Assembly: GCA_031254075.1 (NCBI GenBank)
Contig: JAIRVD010000354.1
Coordinates: forward strand, 1 to 13,872
Reading direction: 5' to 3'
Origin: Clostridiales bacterium
Lineage (GTDB): Bacteria > Bacillota > Clostridia > Lachnospirales > WQUN01
Length of the DNA: 13,872 nucleotides
The translations under genes were made by a program, and so were the position numbers. Shown one piece after another: positions 5,547-13,787 of the stretch. Below the pieces are notes generated by a model. It was given only the letters and a program-made list of their open reading frames with translations. It was not told the origin of the DNA and searched no databases. The first letter of the stretch is position 1. Every line of letters begins with the position of its first letter.

Positions 5547-7742
5547 ATGAAGCGAGCTGTTATTGGTGCTATTATTGGTTTCATTATTGGAGTGCTTATT
5601 GTGCAGGCGAGTCCTGAGTTTTTGCTTGAAAGACGACGTACGGAAACACAAACACTTGTGTATTTAAATCAAGAGCGTGCAGCAGTTATGCTGGTGGCGA
5701 TTGTCATAGGCAGTGCCGTATTGAGTATTGCTTTTAGTTCTGTTTGGGGTAAAATTCAATCTTATCATCGTGATGAAAAGCGCAAACGAGCCGATGAAAT
5801 CAACAGAAAAGTTAGTGAGATACGAGGTAAAATACGTTCACTTGAAAACACTGCCATTAATGCAGATAACAGTGAACTTATGAAATATGTAAAAGAAAAA
5901 GAAGCTCAATTATCTGAGCTTTCCCGTATCGCAAAGATTCACGCAGAAAGTTTTTTTTACAGCGATGATTATTTCGACGAAATTATTCAAGAGCTTGACC
6001 AAAAAGGCGCAAGTTTAATGGCAAATGCTAATCAAGCACGCAAAAGCAAAGCGGATAAAATAGTATCTGAAGCGCGGGCTTTAATGGAAAAAGCAACGGA
6101 AACAGTACAGCAAGCTCGTTTAATCTCACAAGAAGAAATAATTAAAGATTCATCATTTTATTTGATGACAAACGATAAATGTAATGGCGCGGAATACCTG
6201 CTTTCTAATGTTCTGTTGAATTTAAGAGAGTTAGAAAAAAAATCGTTTGACTCCCCGATAAAAGATTTGGAATCCCTCATTTCAAAAATAGTGTTGGATG
6301 CGGGCAAAATTGACGATTGTATTGGCAAGTTAAACGCGATAAAACAGGAAGCAGCCGAGGAAAGCGTGCAAGTTGAACAAATTCGCAATGAAGCTGAAAT
6401 AGTGACGGCAAATATAAGGCAAGCTTCGGAATCCGCTGACTTGTCAAATAAAAAGGAAAAAGAGAAAATCAGCACAACATTCACAAATGAAATCAATGAT
6501 ATGTCTGAGAAATTAAGCAAAAATTTTGCTAAAGCAGAGAAAATGTTTTACGATATAACCATTCCGGCAAGCAAAGTGGATTTACAAAAGAAAAATAATT
6601 TGTTGCAAAAGTTAAAAGAAATGACCAATTTTGCGGCGGAAGCATTGGCGCATATTAATAACTTTGTAATTGACTCGAATGAAGAGAGAGAAGAAAAGAA
6701 AAAACAAAAAAACAGTCTTCTGCAAGAAGCCCAAACGGGAAATTCAATTGCGCAGTTTAATTTATCCATGTTGCATCTGGCTGATAAAGAATTCAGCGAT
6801 TTCGCGGAGTGGATTGAAAAATCCGCCCAAAACGGGTATGTGACGGCACAGCGACAGTTGGGGATATGCTATATGGACGGGATATATTCATTTGCCAAAA
6901 ACCATGAAAAATCAATAGTTTGGTTCGAAAAAGCGGGTGAGCAAGGTGATGTTGACAGCCAATATGACTTAGGATGTTTTAATAACTCCGACAAAGAAAG
7001 GGCAATTTACTGGTTTGAAAAAGCGGCTGTGTCTAATCATGCAGAAGCACGATATAAACTCGGCATTTTGTACGGAGAAAAAAGCAATGAGCAAAAAAAG
7101 TTGCATTGGCTGGAAAAGGCAGGAAATCAAGGTCACGCAGAGGCACTTTTCGCTCTTGCCCTTCACTACGAAAAAACCGAACCGTTAAAAGCCTTCGAAC
7201 TTTTTTTAAAGGTTTATGATAAAAATAAAAATCCGCTTGCACAGATATACATGGGAGCTATGTATTGCGAGGGCAGAGGTGTAGATTTCAGACCGGGCAA
7301 AGGCGGAGAATTTATCGCGGAAGGTTTGAAAAGGTATAGCGGAAAGCTTTCTAAAAGCATGTATCGTCGGCTTGGTGAGTTGTATCTCATCGGAAAAACT
7401 AATAATAAACAAGCAAAAGACCTTAAAAATGCGATACCCTTGCTTGAAAAAAGCGATATAGAGGATTTCCTTCTTCGGGATTATAAAGAACAGCTAAAAG
7501 AACAAATAGATAAAAGAGATTCGGAAGCAAAATTGAACGCGGAGTTGGAAAGTTTAAAAAGTGAAATTCCGACAATCCAACACTACATTAATCACGATGA
7601 AACGATGGCAGCTAATTTTCTTCGGCTTAATAACGAGAGTGAAAGAATCCGACATACAAAAAGCTTTTACAAAGAAAAAGAGAAGCTTGAGCGTGTTAAA
7701 AGCCGCATTGCAGAAATAGAGAGGGCATTAAGAAATGCTTAA
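5547..7742 (+). CDS. Membrane-anchored coiled-coil protein with Sel1-like repeats, 731 aa
   Basis: Two hydrophobic segments at about 4-20 (IGAIIGFIIGVLIVQA) and 45-66 (AAVMLVAIVIGSAVLSIAF) form a membrane hairpin. Basic residues before the first (MKR) and after the second (HRDEKRKRA) predict that everything after residue 70 is cytoplasmic. Residues about 78-390 are Lys/Glu-rich and coiled-coil-like. Residues about 394-600 contain five or more Sel1-like repeats (for example QFNLSMLHLADKEF, AQRQLGICYMDG, ARYKLGILYGEKSN, AQIYMGAMYCEGRGV). The C-terminus returns to coiled coil. It looks like a membrane-tethered cytoplasmic scaffold. GGGAGG (5536-5541) precedes the ATG by five bases. Its stop overlaps the start of the DUF6273 gene by 8 bp, so the two products are probably made in fixed ratio. 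I cannot assign a specific function. Confidence 0.8.
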   Translation: MKRAVIGAIIGFIIGVLIVQASPEFLLERRRTETQTLVYLNQERAAVMLVAIVIGSAVLSIAFSSVWGKIQSYHRDEKRKRADEINRKVSEIRGKIRSLENTAINADNSELMKYVKEKEAQLSELSRIAKIHAESFFYSDDYFDEIIQELDQKGASLMANANQARKSKADKIVSEARALMEKATETVQQARLISQEEIIKDSSFYLMTNDKCNGAEYLLSNVLLNLRELEKKSFDSPIKDLESLISKIVLDAGKIDDCIGKLNAIKQEAAEESVQVEQIRNEAEIVTANIRQASESADLSNKKEKEKISTTFTNEINDMSEKLSKNFAKAEKMFYDITIPASKVDLQKKNNLLQKLKEMTNFAAEALAHINNFVIDSNEEREEKKKQKNSLLQEAQTGNSIAQFNLSMLHLADKEFSDFAEWIEKSAQNGYVTAQRQLGICYMDGIYSFAKNHEKSIVWFEKAGEQGDVDSQYDLGCFNNSDKERAIYWFEKAAVSNHAEARYKLGILYGEKSNEQKKLHWLEKAGNQGHAEALFALALHYEKTEPLKAFELFLKVYDKNKNPLAQIYMGAMYCEGRGVDFRPGKGGEFIAEGLKRYSGKLSKSMYRRLGELYLIGKTNNKQAKDLKNAIPLLEKSDIEDFLLRDYKEQLKEQIDKRDSEAKLNAELESLKSEIPTIQHYINHDETMAANFLRLNNESERIRHTKSFYKEKEKLERVKSRIAEIERALRNA

Positions 7743-8667
7743 TCAAAAAATTTTATCCATGCTTGATAACATGCAAAAAGAATATCCCGAAGCACTGACT
7801 TGCACAAAAAGATTTAAAGCACTTGCGAATGATATTTTACAAAACGAGTATGTTGCGCTTGTGCGGTGGTTGAGTATCGCGCTGTTTGAGCGTGATGCGC
7901 TTTTGTTGTTACAAAAAGAATTGGAGTGCGGAGAGAATTATACACGGTACAGGCTTACGGCAAAATTGATAAACGAGGGTGCGCGGCATGATTTAGCTGC
8001 AGAAGTTATCGGTTATTTGGCGGTATTGGCGGGCTACGATGAGGAAATTATTATCGAATCGCCCGCGATACCGTTTTCTGATTCCGATTCAACGCCAAAA
8101 GTAATAAAATTCAACGATGCATTTTCTTTTGGCGGGTATGAATGGAAAGTACTTGAAGCTCAAAGCGACAAATTGCTTCTTATCAGCGAGGGCATAATTA
8201 TCCGGCGCGCCTACAATGATACCGACACCGAAGTAACATGGGAAACATGTTCGCTTCGCGAATACCTTAATACGGAATTTTTCAATTTGTTTAACCAAAC
8301 GGATAAGGAGCGGATTGTTCCGAGCGAGATTATAAACAGCGATAATCCTTGGTATAAAACCGTGGGCGGAAACATCGTTACCGATAAAATTTTTCTTCTG
8401 AGTCTTGACGAAGTTGTAAAACATTTTGGTGACAGCGGGCAGCTTCGCAACAGGAAGCAAGGGCAAATGTTTATAAACGACCAAAAGGGAAACCATTCCC
8501 GAATTGCTTATGATAACGATATTGCGGCTTGTTGGTGGCTACGTTCGCCCGGTCATAACAACTATAATGCCGCAACTATATTCGGAAACGGCTTTATTTC
8601 GCCCGACGGATTTGGGGTTGACAGTGTGGAAGGCGGCGTTCGCCCGGCTTTGTGGCTGATGTATTAA
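7735..8667 (+). CDS. DUF6273 domain protein with helical N-terminal domain, 310 aa
   Basis: Residues about 24-105 form an all-helical domain (KRFKALANDIL, WLSIALFERDALLLL, LTAKLINEGARHDLAAEVIGYLA) of a kind I recall at the N-terminus of many clostridial proteins joined to varied partner domains. After an acidic/Ser linker, residues about 128-310 match the DUF6273 pattern: FGGYEWKVLE, then SLREYLNTEFFNLF, WWLRSPG (267-273) and the terminal GVRPALWL (301-308). That ending resembles C-type-lectin or formylglycine-enzyme-like folds, so ligand binding is possible but unproven. The start ATG at 7735 lies inside the last codons of the upstream gene (8-bp overlap), indicating translational coupling. 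No signal peptide is visible, so a cytoplasmic location is likely. It is the last gene of the island, ending 6 bp from the stop of a convergent gene. Confidence 0.8.
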   Translation: MLNQKILSMLDNMQKEYPEALTCTKRFKALANDILQNEYVALVRWLSIALFERDALLLLQKELECGENYTRYRLTAKLINEGARHDLAAEVIGYLAVLAGYDEEIIIESPAIPFSDSDSTPKVIKFNDAFSFGGYEWKVLEAQSDKLLLISEGIIIRRAYNDTDTEVTWETCSLREYLNTEFFNLFNQTDKERIVPSEIINSDNPWYKTVGGNIVTDKIFLLSLDEVVKHFGDSGQLRNRKQGQMFINDQKGNHSRIAYDNDIAACWWLRSPGHNNYNAATIFGNGFISPDGFGVDSVEGGVRPALWLMY

Positions 8668-8673
8668 AAAATA

Positions 8674-9333
8674 TCAATTTATCAAATAATTGATTATTCT
8701 TATGCCGCTCGGCAGTTCCGAGGCTCCGTAGCCGAGCATAGAAGTAATCATTGAATTCATATGGTTATTCCACGTTTGGGCGTCGGTACGGAAATCCTCG
8801 CGCGGAACATTTATGAAAATTAAAAACACTAACAACACGTCTTTAATTGGTTTGAGATTATCCCAAAATAAGAAACGATTGCCCGTTTGATAATATTTAT
8901 TCATCCAGGTGTTTTCGTTGAAGGGTATGGTTGCGGACAGGTTGGCATGTGTTTTTTTGAATGCGTTCAGAATTAAGGGATAGCTGTCATAACCTGCGTG
9001 GCACTCGCTTTCGCATTCTTTTATATGGGCTTTTGCTTCAATAAGAATGATTGTGCCGTTTTCCGATTTTCCGATTGCGTCCCATTGAGGTTGGCGCGAA
9101 AAACGCCACCACGATGTAAACATATCATTATTAAAACCGAACTCTTGTGCAATCGGATTTTCGTTTAGCTGATATTCCTGATAATTGGCGGACTCAAGCG
9201 GCGAAAGCCACTTAATGCTTCCCGCGCCGATTTTTTCATCAAGCAGAATCCTCATTTCGTCGGTATTTATAATGGTTTGCATCCAATCCATGCTTCCGCC
9301 GCGATTGTTTTTGCCGCTTGATTGATGGCTCAT
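8674..9333 (-). CDS. Predicted PD-(D/E)XK nuclease-like protein, 219 aa
   Basis: The core signature is PQWDAIGKSENGTIILIEAKAHI at about 82-104: D85 in a turn, then a hydrophobic strand ending in E99-A-K101. This is the D...(E/D)xK arrangement of restriction-endonuclease-fold proteins, and an upstream Glu (E53 or E64) could complete the site. The remaining sequence is soluble and mixed alpha/beta. It may be a defence or DNA-repair nuclease, or a nuclease-fold protein without activity; I cannot name the family. ATG 9333 is preferred because GGAGGGAG lies just upstream; the frame extends to a TTG at 9348, but that would swallow the ribosome binding site. It begins 11 bp after the oxidoreductase stop, so it is transcribed with a sugar gene, which is an odd pairing. 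It converges on the island's last gene. Confidence 0.65.
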   Translation of the reverse strand: MSHQSSGKNNRGGSMDWMQTIINTDEMRILLDEKIGAGSIKWLSPLESANYQEYQLNENPIAQEFGFNNDMFTSWWRFSRQPQWDAIGKSENGTIILIEAKAHIKECESECHAGYDSYPLILNAFKKTHANLSATIPFNENTWMNKYYQTGNRFLFWDNLKPIKDVLLVFLIFINVPREDFRTDAQTWNNHMNSMITSMLGYGASELPSGIRIINYLIN

Positions 9334-9344
9334 ATGCTCCCTCC

Positions 9345-10436
9345 TCAATCGTATTCGCGAGTAATCCCTTTCGCTTTTTCCGCGATGCGTTGTGCTTTTA
9401 CACAGATTTCGGCGGCTTTGAACGCGTGTTCTTGAGTCATGGCGTTTTCGGTTCGGTTAAGGCAGTCGAGAATGAGTTGACCGAAGTAGGGGTGTCCGAC
9501 ATTTCCTTCGCAGTCGATGTATTCTTCGGTTTTTTTGTTTGCGAGGAAGAGATGTCCGCCGCGTTTTGAACGCGCTATGTCTACATATTTGCGAAGTTCG
9601 ATGTAACCGTCGGTGCCGAGGATGAAGGTGCGTCCGTCGCCCCAAGTGCAAAGCCCGTCGGGTGTGAACCAGTCAACGCGAAAATATCCGGTTGCGCCGT
9701 TGTCGGCTTTTAATGTGCAGTCGCCAAAGTCGTCGAGACCGGGGTATTGCGGGCTGTTGTAATTTTCTATTTGCGCGCAAATAATCTCGGCGTCTTTCGC
9801 GCCGGTGTAATACAGGAATTGTTCGATTTGATGACTGCCGATGTCACAAAGAATTCCGCCGTATTGTTCGCGCTTGAAAAACCATGGCGGACGCCATCCG
9901 AAGCTTGCGCGATGCGGTCCCATGCCCATTGTTTGAACAACTCTGCCGATTGCGCCTTCTTCGATTAACTGTCCGGCGAAAACTGCGGCTTCGACATGCA
10001 GGCGTTCGGAATAATAGACGGCGTATTTTTTTCCTGTTTTCGCGACCATCTTTTTCGCGTCTTCAAGTTGCCCCAACGTTGTAAGCGGAGCTTTGTCGGT
10101 AAAATAATCTTTTCCCGCAGCCATTGCGCGAAGACCGAGCGCGCAACGTTCTGACGCGATGTTCGCGCTTGTTACGAGCTTTACGTCCGCGTCGGAAAAT
10201 ATTTCTTCCTCCGAACGCGCCGCTTTTGCTTGCGGATAATTTGCCAAATATCGTTCCAACTTTTTCGGGTCGGGGTCGTAAATCCATTTCAGCGTCGCAC
10301 CCGCTTCTATTAATCCGTTGCATTGTCCGCCGATATGCCCGTGGTCAAGTCCAATCGCCGCAAATACAAATTCTCCCGGCTCAACTACCGGATTCGGTTT
10401 TCCCTTGGGTGCGTAATTCATTCCGCTTTCAGGCAT
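9345..10436 (-). CDS. Gfo/Idh/MocA family NAD(P)-dependent oxidoreductase
   Basis: A 363-residue protein of normal family length. The N-terminal Rossmann domain starts at about residue 21 (EFVFAAIGLDHGHIGG). The DK of TDKAPLTT (113-120) corresponds to the family's EKP catalytic lysine motif. GGILCDIGSHQIEQFLYYTG (193-212) supplies the usual D198 and H202 in the substrate-binding C-terminal domain. The family oxidises or reduces sugars, inositols and sugar acids; the substrate cannot be read from sequence. It faces uxuA across a 199-bp divergent promoter region, suggesting a step in hexuronate or related sugar use. AAAGGAGA (complement of 10443-10450) sits about 7 nt before ATG 10436. The PD-(D/E)XK gene follows in the same transcript. 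Confidence 0.9.
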   Translation of the reverse strand: MPESGMNYAPKGKPNPVVEPGEFVFAAIGLDHGHIGGQCNGLIEAGATLKWIYDPDPKKLERYLANYPQAKAARSEEEIFSDADVKLVTSANIASERCALGLRAMAAGKDYFTDKAPLTTLGQLEDAKKMVAKTGKKYAVYYSERLHVEAAVFAGQLIEEGAIGRVVQTMGMGPHRASFGWRPPWFFKREQYGGILCDIGSHQIEQFLYYTGAKDAEIICAQIENYNSPQYPGLDDFGDCTLKADNGATGYFRVDWFTPDGLCTWGDGRTFILGTDGYIELRKYVDIARSKRGGHLFLANKKTEEYIDCEGNVGHPYFGQLILDCLNRTENAMTQEHAFKAAEICVKAQRIAEKAKGITREYD

Positions 10437-10472
10437 AAAAATTCTCCTTTGCGTTTTATATTTTTATGGATT

Positions 10473-10501
10473 ATTCTACCATTCTTATTAAAAAATGTCA
10501 C
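10473..10501 (-). promoter_or_regulatory. Promoter of the oxidoreductase gene
   Basis: On the minus strand GTGACA (complement of 10496-10501; five of six) and TAGAAT (complement of 10473-10478; five of six) are 17 bp apart. The start point would be near 10466, giving a leader of about 30 nt before ATG 10436. Just upstream are two copies of AAAAATCGAAA (10522-10532 and 10538-10548), which may be a regulator binding site. Confidence 0.6.
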
Positions 10502-10563
10502 AGTGCATTTTTTAAGTCGAAAAAAATCGAAAGCGTGAAAAATCGAAATAATATAAAATCCGT

Positions 10564-10601
10564 TCCGTTGTATACGGTTTTTTGTATTTGATTGTGATAA
10601 T
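10564..10601 (+). promoter_or_regulatory. uxuA promoter region with GTATAC operator-like site
   Basis: TGTGATAAT (10593-10601) fits an extended -10 box; no good -35 box is at the proper distance. Upstream, TTGTATAC (about 10567-10574) lies within CCGTTGTATACGG, which has a GTATAC palindromic core and CCG/CGG flanks. GTATAC-centred sites are typical of GntR-family regulators of hexuronate genes. No regulator gene is present in the window, so this is a family-based guess. Confidence 0.4.
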
Positions 10602-10635
10602 ATATTTTAAAATATTATCCACGGGAGGTAATTCT

Positions 10636-11724
10636 ATGAAAATGACATTCAGATGGTTTGGCGCGGGGGCTGACCCGATTAGTTTGCGGGAGATTAAGCA
10701 GATTCCGGGGATGAGCGGCGTTGTTACGAGTTTATTGGATATTCCTGCGGGCGAGGCGTGGCCGGAAGACAGGATAAAATCCATGAAGGAAATGGTAACG
10801 GCTGCGGGATTGGAAGTTGAAGTAATCGAGAGTGTAAATATTCATGAGGATATAAAGTTGGGTGTTCCTTCGCGCGATGAAAAAATTGAAAATTACATTA
10901 TCACAATGGAGCGTCTTGCGAAGCACGGGATTAAATGCATTTGCTATAACATGATGCCCGTGCTGGATTGGGCGCGCAGTCATTTGTATTATGATTTGCC
11001 CGACGGCTCTAATACGATGCGATATGAAGCGGCGTTTATCAGCGGACTTACGCCGGAAGAATTAGCCGCGCGTTACGCGAAGGAATCGGATACTTACGAA
11101 ATGCCGGGCTGGGAACCCGAACGCATGAAAAAAATTCGCGAAGCGCTTGACGCGTACAAGGATATGAAGGAAGAAACATTTTACGCAAACATGAAATATT
11201 TCCTTGACGCAATAATTCCGCACGCGGAACGCCTTGATATAAAAATGGCGGTTCATCCCGACGACCCGCCGCTGCCGATTTTCGGTTTGCCGAAATTAAT
11301 TATCAGCCGCGATAATGTTCGGCGTTATTTGGATTTAAATAAAAGCAAGCATAACGGACTTACGCTTTGCACGGGTTCGCTCGGCGCGAAGAAGGGCGCG
11401 GATATTCCGGCGATGATTCGCGAATTCGGCGGCGAGGGAAGAATTTATTTCGCGCATGTACGCAATCTGAAATTCGAAAACGATACGGATTTCTATGAAT
11501 CCGCGCATTTATCGACCTGCGGCTCGCTTGATATGTTTGAAATAATGCGTGCGTTTCATGATATAAAATTCAAGGGTTGGGTTCGCCCCGACCACGGACG
11601 CATGATTTGGGACGAAACCACTAAAAAAGGACGTCCCGGATACGGTTTGTATGACCGCGCAATCGGTTCCAATTATTTGCTTGGAATTTGGGAAGCATTG
11701 CAGAAGGGAGCATGTTCAAAATGA
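10636..11724 (+). CDS. uxuA: D-mannonate dehydratase
   Basis: UxuA dehydrates D-mannonate to 2-keto-3-deoxy-D-gluconate in glucuronate breakdown. The 362-residue product starts MKMTFRWFGAGADPISL, diagnostic for UxuA (FRWFG...DPV/I). It keeps CICYNMMPVLDW (101-112), the metal-site residues in MAVHPDDPP (H207), CTGSLGA (C245), FAHVRN (H274) and PDHGRM (D319, H320), and a normal C-terminus. It is a TIM-barrel cytoplasmic enzyme using Mn2+ or Fe2+. ATG 10636 has GGGAGGT (10623-10629) at 6-nt spacing; the frame extends upstream to 10582 but without a ribosome binding site and across the promoter. Its TGA overlaps the uxuB ATG (ATGA), so the two are coupled. Confidence 0.95.
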   Translation: MKMTFRWFGAGADPISLREIKQIPGMSGVVTSLLDIPAGEAWPEDRIKSMKEMVTAAGLEVEVIESVNIHEDIKLGVPSRDEKIENYIITMERLAKHGIKCICYNMMPVLDWARSHLYYDLPDGSNTMRYEAAFISGLTPEELAARYAKESDTYEMPGWEPERMKKIREALDAYKDMKEETFYANMKYFLDAIIPHAERLDIKMAVHPDDPPLPIFGLPKLIISRDNVRRYLDLNKSKHNGLTLCTGSLGAKKGADIPAMIREFGGEGRIYFAHVRNLKFENDTDFYESAHLSTCGSLDMFEIMRAFHDIKFKGWVRPDHGRMIWDETTKKGRPGYGLYDRAIGSNYLLGIWEALQKGACSK

Positions 11725-13247
11725 AATTGAATTTAAAAAGCATAAAAAATACTTCCGAATGGAATGCCGATTACGAGTTGCCGAAATTTAATATTGAAGA
11801 AATGATAAGCAGAACAAAATCCGCGCCGACATGGCTGCACATGGGCGCGGGAAATATATTTCGAATTTTCGTGGCGGCGGTACAGCAGGATTTGCTTGAA
11901 GCGGGGCTTGCGGAAACTGGAATTATCGTTTACGAAGCATACGACGAGGAAATTGTTCCGAAATCGTTTGCGCCGTTTGATAATCTCACGCTTGGTGTAA
12001 CACTTTTCGCTGACGGAAGCATTCAAAAACGCGTGATTGCAAGCATGGCGGATGCGTTTTCCTGTGATTTGGAGCGTTTGAAAAAAGTTATCGCAAGCCC
12101 GAGCCTTCAAATGATTAGCCTTACAATCACGGAAAAAGGTTATGCGGTGAATCCCGCGAATGTCTGCGCCGAACCTTTTGACGCAAAAACCACGATTGAG
12201 CAAATTACAGCGGGGCTTCTGGTTCGTTTCGAAGCGGGCGCGCCGCCTCTCGCGCTTGTTTCTATGGACAATTTTGCAGAAAACGGTTCACATCTTGCCG
12301 CGTCGGTGCTTGCGGTTGCGGAAGCGTGGTGTTTTTCAGACAAGGTTTCGTTGGATTTTGTTAAATATATAAAATCACAAAGCTATCCGTGGACGATGAT
12401 TGATAAAATTACGCCGCGTCCTTCGGAGGATGTCGCGAAAATTTTGAAAGCCGACGGCTTTGAAGACACCGAAATTATCGAAACGCAAAAACACACATTC
12501 ACGGCGTCATTTGTGAACGCGGAAGCCGCAAAATATTTAATAATCCAAGACGCTTTTCCGAACGGGCGTCCGCCGTTGGAAAAAGCCGGCGTGTACATCA
12601 CCGACCGCGAAACCGTTCGCAAAATGGACCAAATGAAGGTTTGCGCGTGTTTGAATCCGTTGCATACTATTCTTGCGATTGCGGGGATGCTGCTGAATTA
12701 CCCGACAATTTCCGCCTGCATGAAGGACGAACGGCTTGTAAAACTTCTGCATAGCGCCGCAACCGAAGCGTTGCCGGTTGTTCCGACCCCCAAAATAATT
12801 AACCCCATGGATTTCTTAATTGAAGTTTTAACCGAACGATTCCCGAATCCGTTCATTCCCGACGCGCCCGCGCGAATCGCAAGCGACACTTCGCAAAAAA
12901 TTCCGATTCGCTTTGGCATTACGCTGAAAGAACGCGCCGCAAAAAACATGCCGCCGGCAGAACTTGAGGCAATTCCGCTGTTTATCGCGTTGTGGTTGCG
13001 TTATCGCATGGGCGTTGATGACACGGGAGCGAAAATGGATTTAAGCCCCGACCCGCGCTTACCCGAGGCATTAAATATTTTATACGGAATTCCGTTCGGC
13101 ATGGGTGCGGAAATTGATTTAAAACCGATTCTTTCAAATGCGAATCTTTTCGGCGTAGATTTATACGAAGCAGGGCTTGCAAAAAAAATCGAAGAACTGT
13201 TCATTAAGCTTTCGGCGGGACCGGGAGCGGTCTCCAAAAATTTATAA
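11721..13247 (+). CDS. uxuB: D-fructuronate reductase (mannitol dehydrogenase family)
   Basis: UxuB interconverts fructuronate and D-mannonate with NADH, the step before UxuA. The 508-residue product has the long-chain mannitol dehydrogenase layout: a nucleotide-binding GAGNIFR at 42-48 after a short N-terminal region, DNFAENG in the middle, and the catalytic signature KVCACLNPLH with K306, N312 and H315. The helical C-terminal domain follows and is complete. I chose ATG 11721 because it overlaps the uxuA stop as ATGA and has AGAAGGGAG about 10 nt upstream. ATG 11712 would sit directly against that site, and an earlier frame opening at 11688 lies deep in uxuA. No terminator separates it from the next gene, 18 bp on. 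Confidence 0.92.
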   Translation: MKLNLKSIKNTSEWNADYELPKFNIEEMISRTKSAPTWLHMGAGNIFRIFVAAVQQDLLEAGLAETGIIVYEAYDEEIVPKSFAPFDNLTLGVTLFADGSIQKRVIASMADAFSCDLERLKKVIASPSLQMISLTITEKGYAVNPANVCAEPFDAKTTIEQITAGLLVRFEAGAPPLALVSMDNFAENGSHLAASVLAVAEAWCFSDKVSLDFVKYIKSQSYPWTMIDKITPRPSEDVAKILKADGFEDTEIIETQKHTFTASFVNAEAAKYLIIQDAFPNGRPPLEKAGVYITDRETVRKMDQMKVCACLNPLHTILAIAGMLLNYPTISACMKDERLVKLLHSAATEALPVVPTPKIINPMDFLIEVLTERFPNPFIPDAPARIASDTSQKIPIRFGITLKERAAKNMPPAELEAIPLFIALWLRYRMGVDDTGAKMDLSPDPRLPEALNILYGIPFGMGAEIDLKPILSNANLFGVDLYEAGLAKKIEELFIKLSAGPGAVSKNL

Positions 13248-13265
13248 AACGAAAGGGCGATATGT

Positions 13266-13694
13266 ATGGATGAACGAAATGAAAGAAACGAGCGCACCGA
13301 ACGCCCCGCAGGTCGCGACCGCAACAGCTTTCAAGAGCGCAGAAGGCAATCGGATTGGGTGGTAAATGCCGCTTCGATTTTAAGCTTGATTGCCTGGCTT
13401 GTTGCAATTACCGCGGTGATTGTTATCGACACCGCAGCCCCGGAATGGATGAATTTTAATGTCAGGGGGCTAAGCTCCACCGCAGGCACAGAGTGGAACG
13501 CAACCCTGTTATGGTCCGCGTTTATTCTGCTGATTCTGTCCGTTTGCTCATGCATCACCGCGTTTATCTTTAACATGATGAGAATGCGCAGAAAGACAGA
13601 CAAATACAGAAAATCCATTCTGATAATCGGCGCGGCAACACTTGTCGGGCTGGTGTATTTTACGCTTAGATTTGGTCCGAATATGTTTATTTGA
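13266..13694 (+). CDS. Small membrane protein, three predicted helices
   Basis: A 142-residue protein. The first 30 residues are highly charged, with repeated Glu-Arg-Asn (DERNERNERTERPAGRDRN), and are followed by three hydrophobic segments at about 32-55 (VVNAASILSLIAWLVAITAVIVI), 79-102 (TLLWSAFILLILSVCSCITAFIF) and 119-138 (ILIIGAATLVGLVYFTL). Basic residues (RMRRKTDKYRK) sit between helices 2 and 3. I do not recognise the family. It starts 18 bp after uxuB and is closed by a strong terminator, so it shares the uxu transcript unless it has its own promoter, which I do not see. A link to uronate use is not implied by the sequence. Confidence 0.7.
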   Translation: MDERNERNERTERPAGRDRNSFQERRRQSDWVVNAASILSLIAWLVAITAVIVIDTAAPEWMNFNVRGLSSTAGTEWNATLLWSAFILLILSVCSCITAFIFNMMRMRRKTDKYRKSILIIGAATLVGLVYFTLRFGPNMFI

Positions 13695-13708
13695 CATAAA
13701 ATGTATGC

Positions 13709-13745
13709 TAAGCTATTATTTTTACAAAATAATAGCTTATTTTTT
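13709..13745 (+). terminator. Rho-independent terminator
   Basis: TAAGCTATTATTTT (13709-13722) and its exact complement AAAATAATAGCTTA (13726-13739) form a 14-bp stem with a TAC loop, followed by six T (13740-13745). It lies 14 bp after the membrane-protein stop and ends the uxuA-uxuB-membrane protein transcript. Confidence 0.9.
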
Positions 13746-13787
13746 GTTGCGCAGAAATAAGAGCGCGGGGTGATGGATGACGTGGCT

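Noticed and set aside
8523..8667. Diversity-generating retroelement target (lectin-like variable end of the DUF6273 protein)
   Set aside because: No reverse transcriptase or template repeat of this region is present in the window; the similarity is only to the fold type.
8668..8700. Weak TCAATT/AATTGA hairpin between the convergent genes
   Set aside because: It is short, AT-only in effect, lacks a T-run and lies inside the end of the nuclease-like gene, so it is not supported as a terminator.
9334..9348. TTG start for the nuclease-like protein
   Set aside because: The extension would translate through the AGGAGG ribosome binding site and overlap the upstream stop.
11733..12203. Long antisense frame within uxuB, and similar ones across the oxidoreductase and uxu genes
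   Set aside because: They are mirror frames of conserved enzymes, without ribosome binding sites or family-like features.
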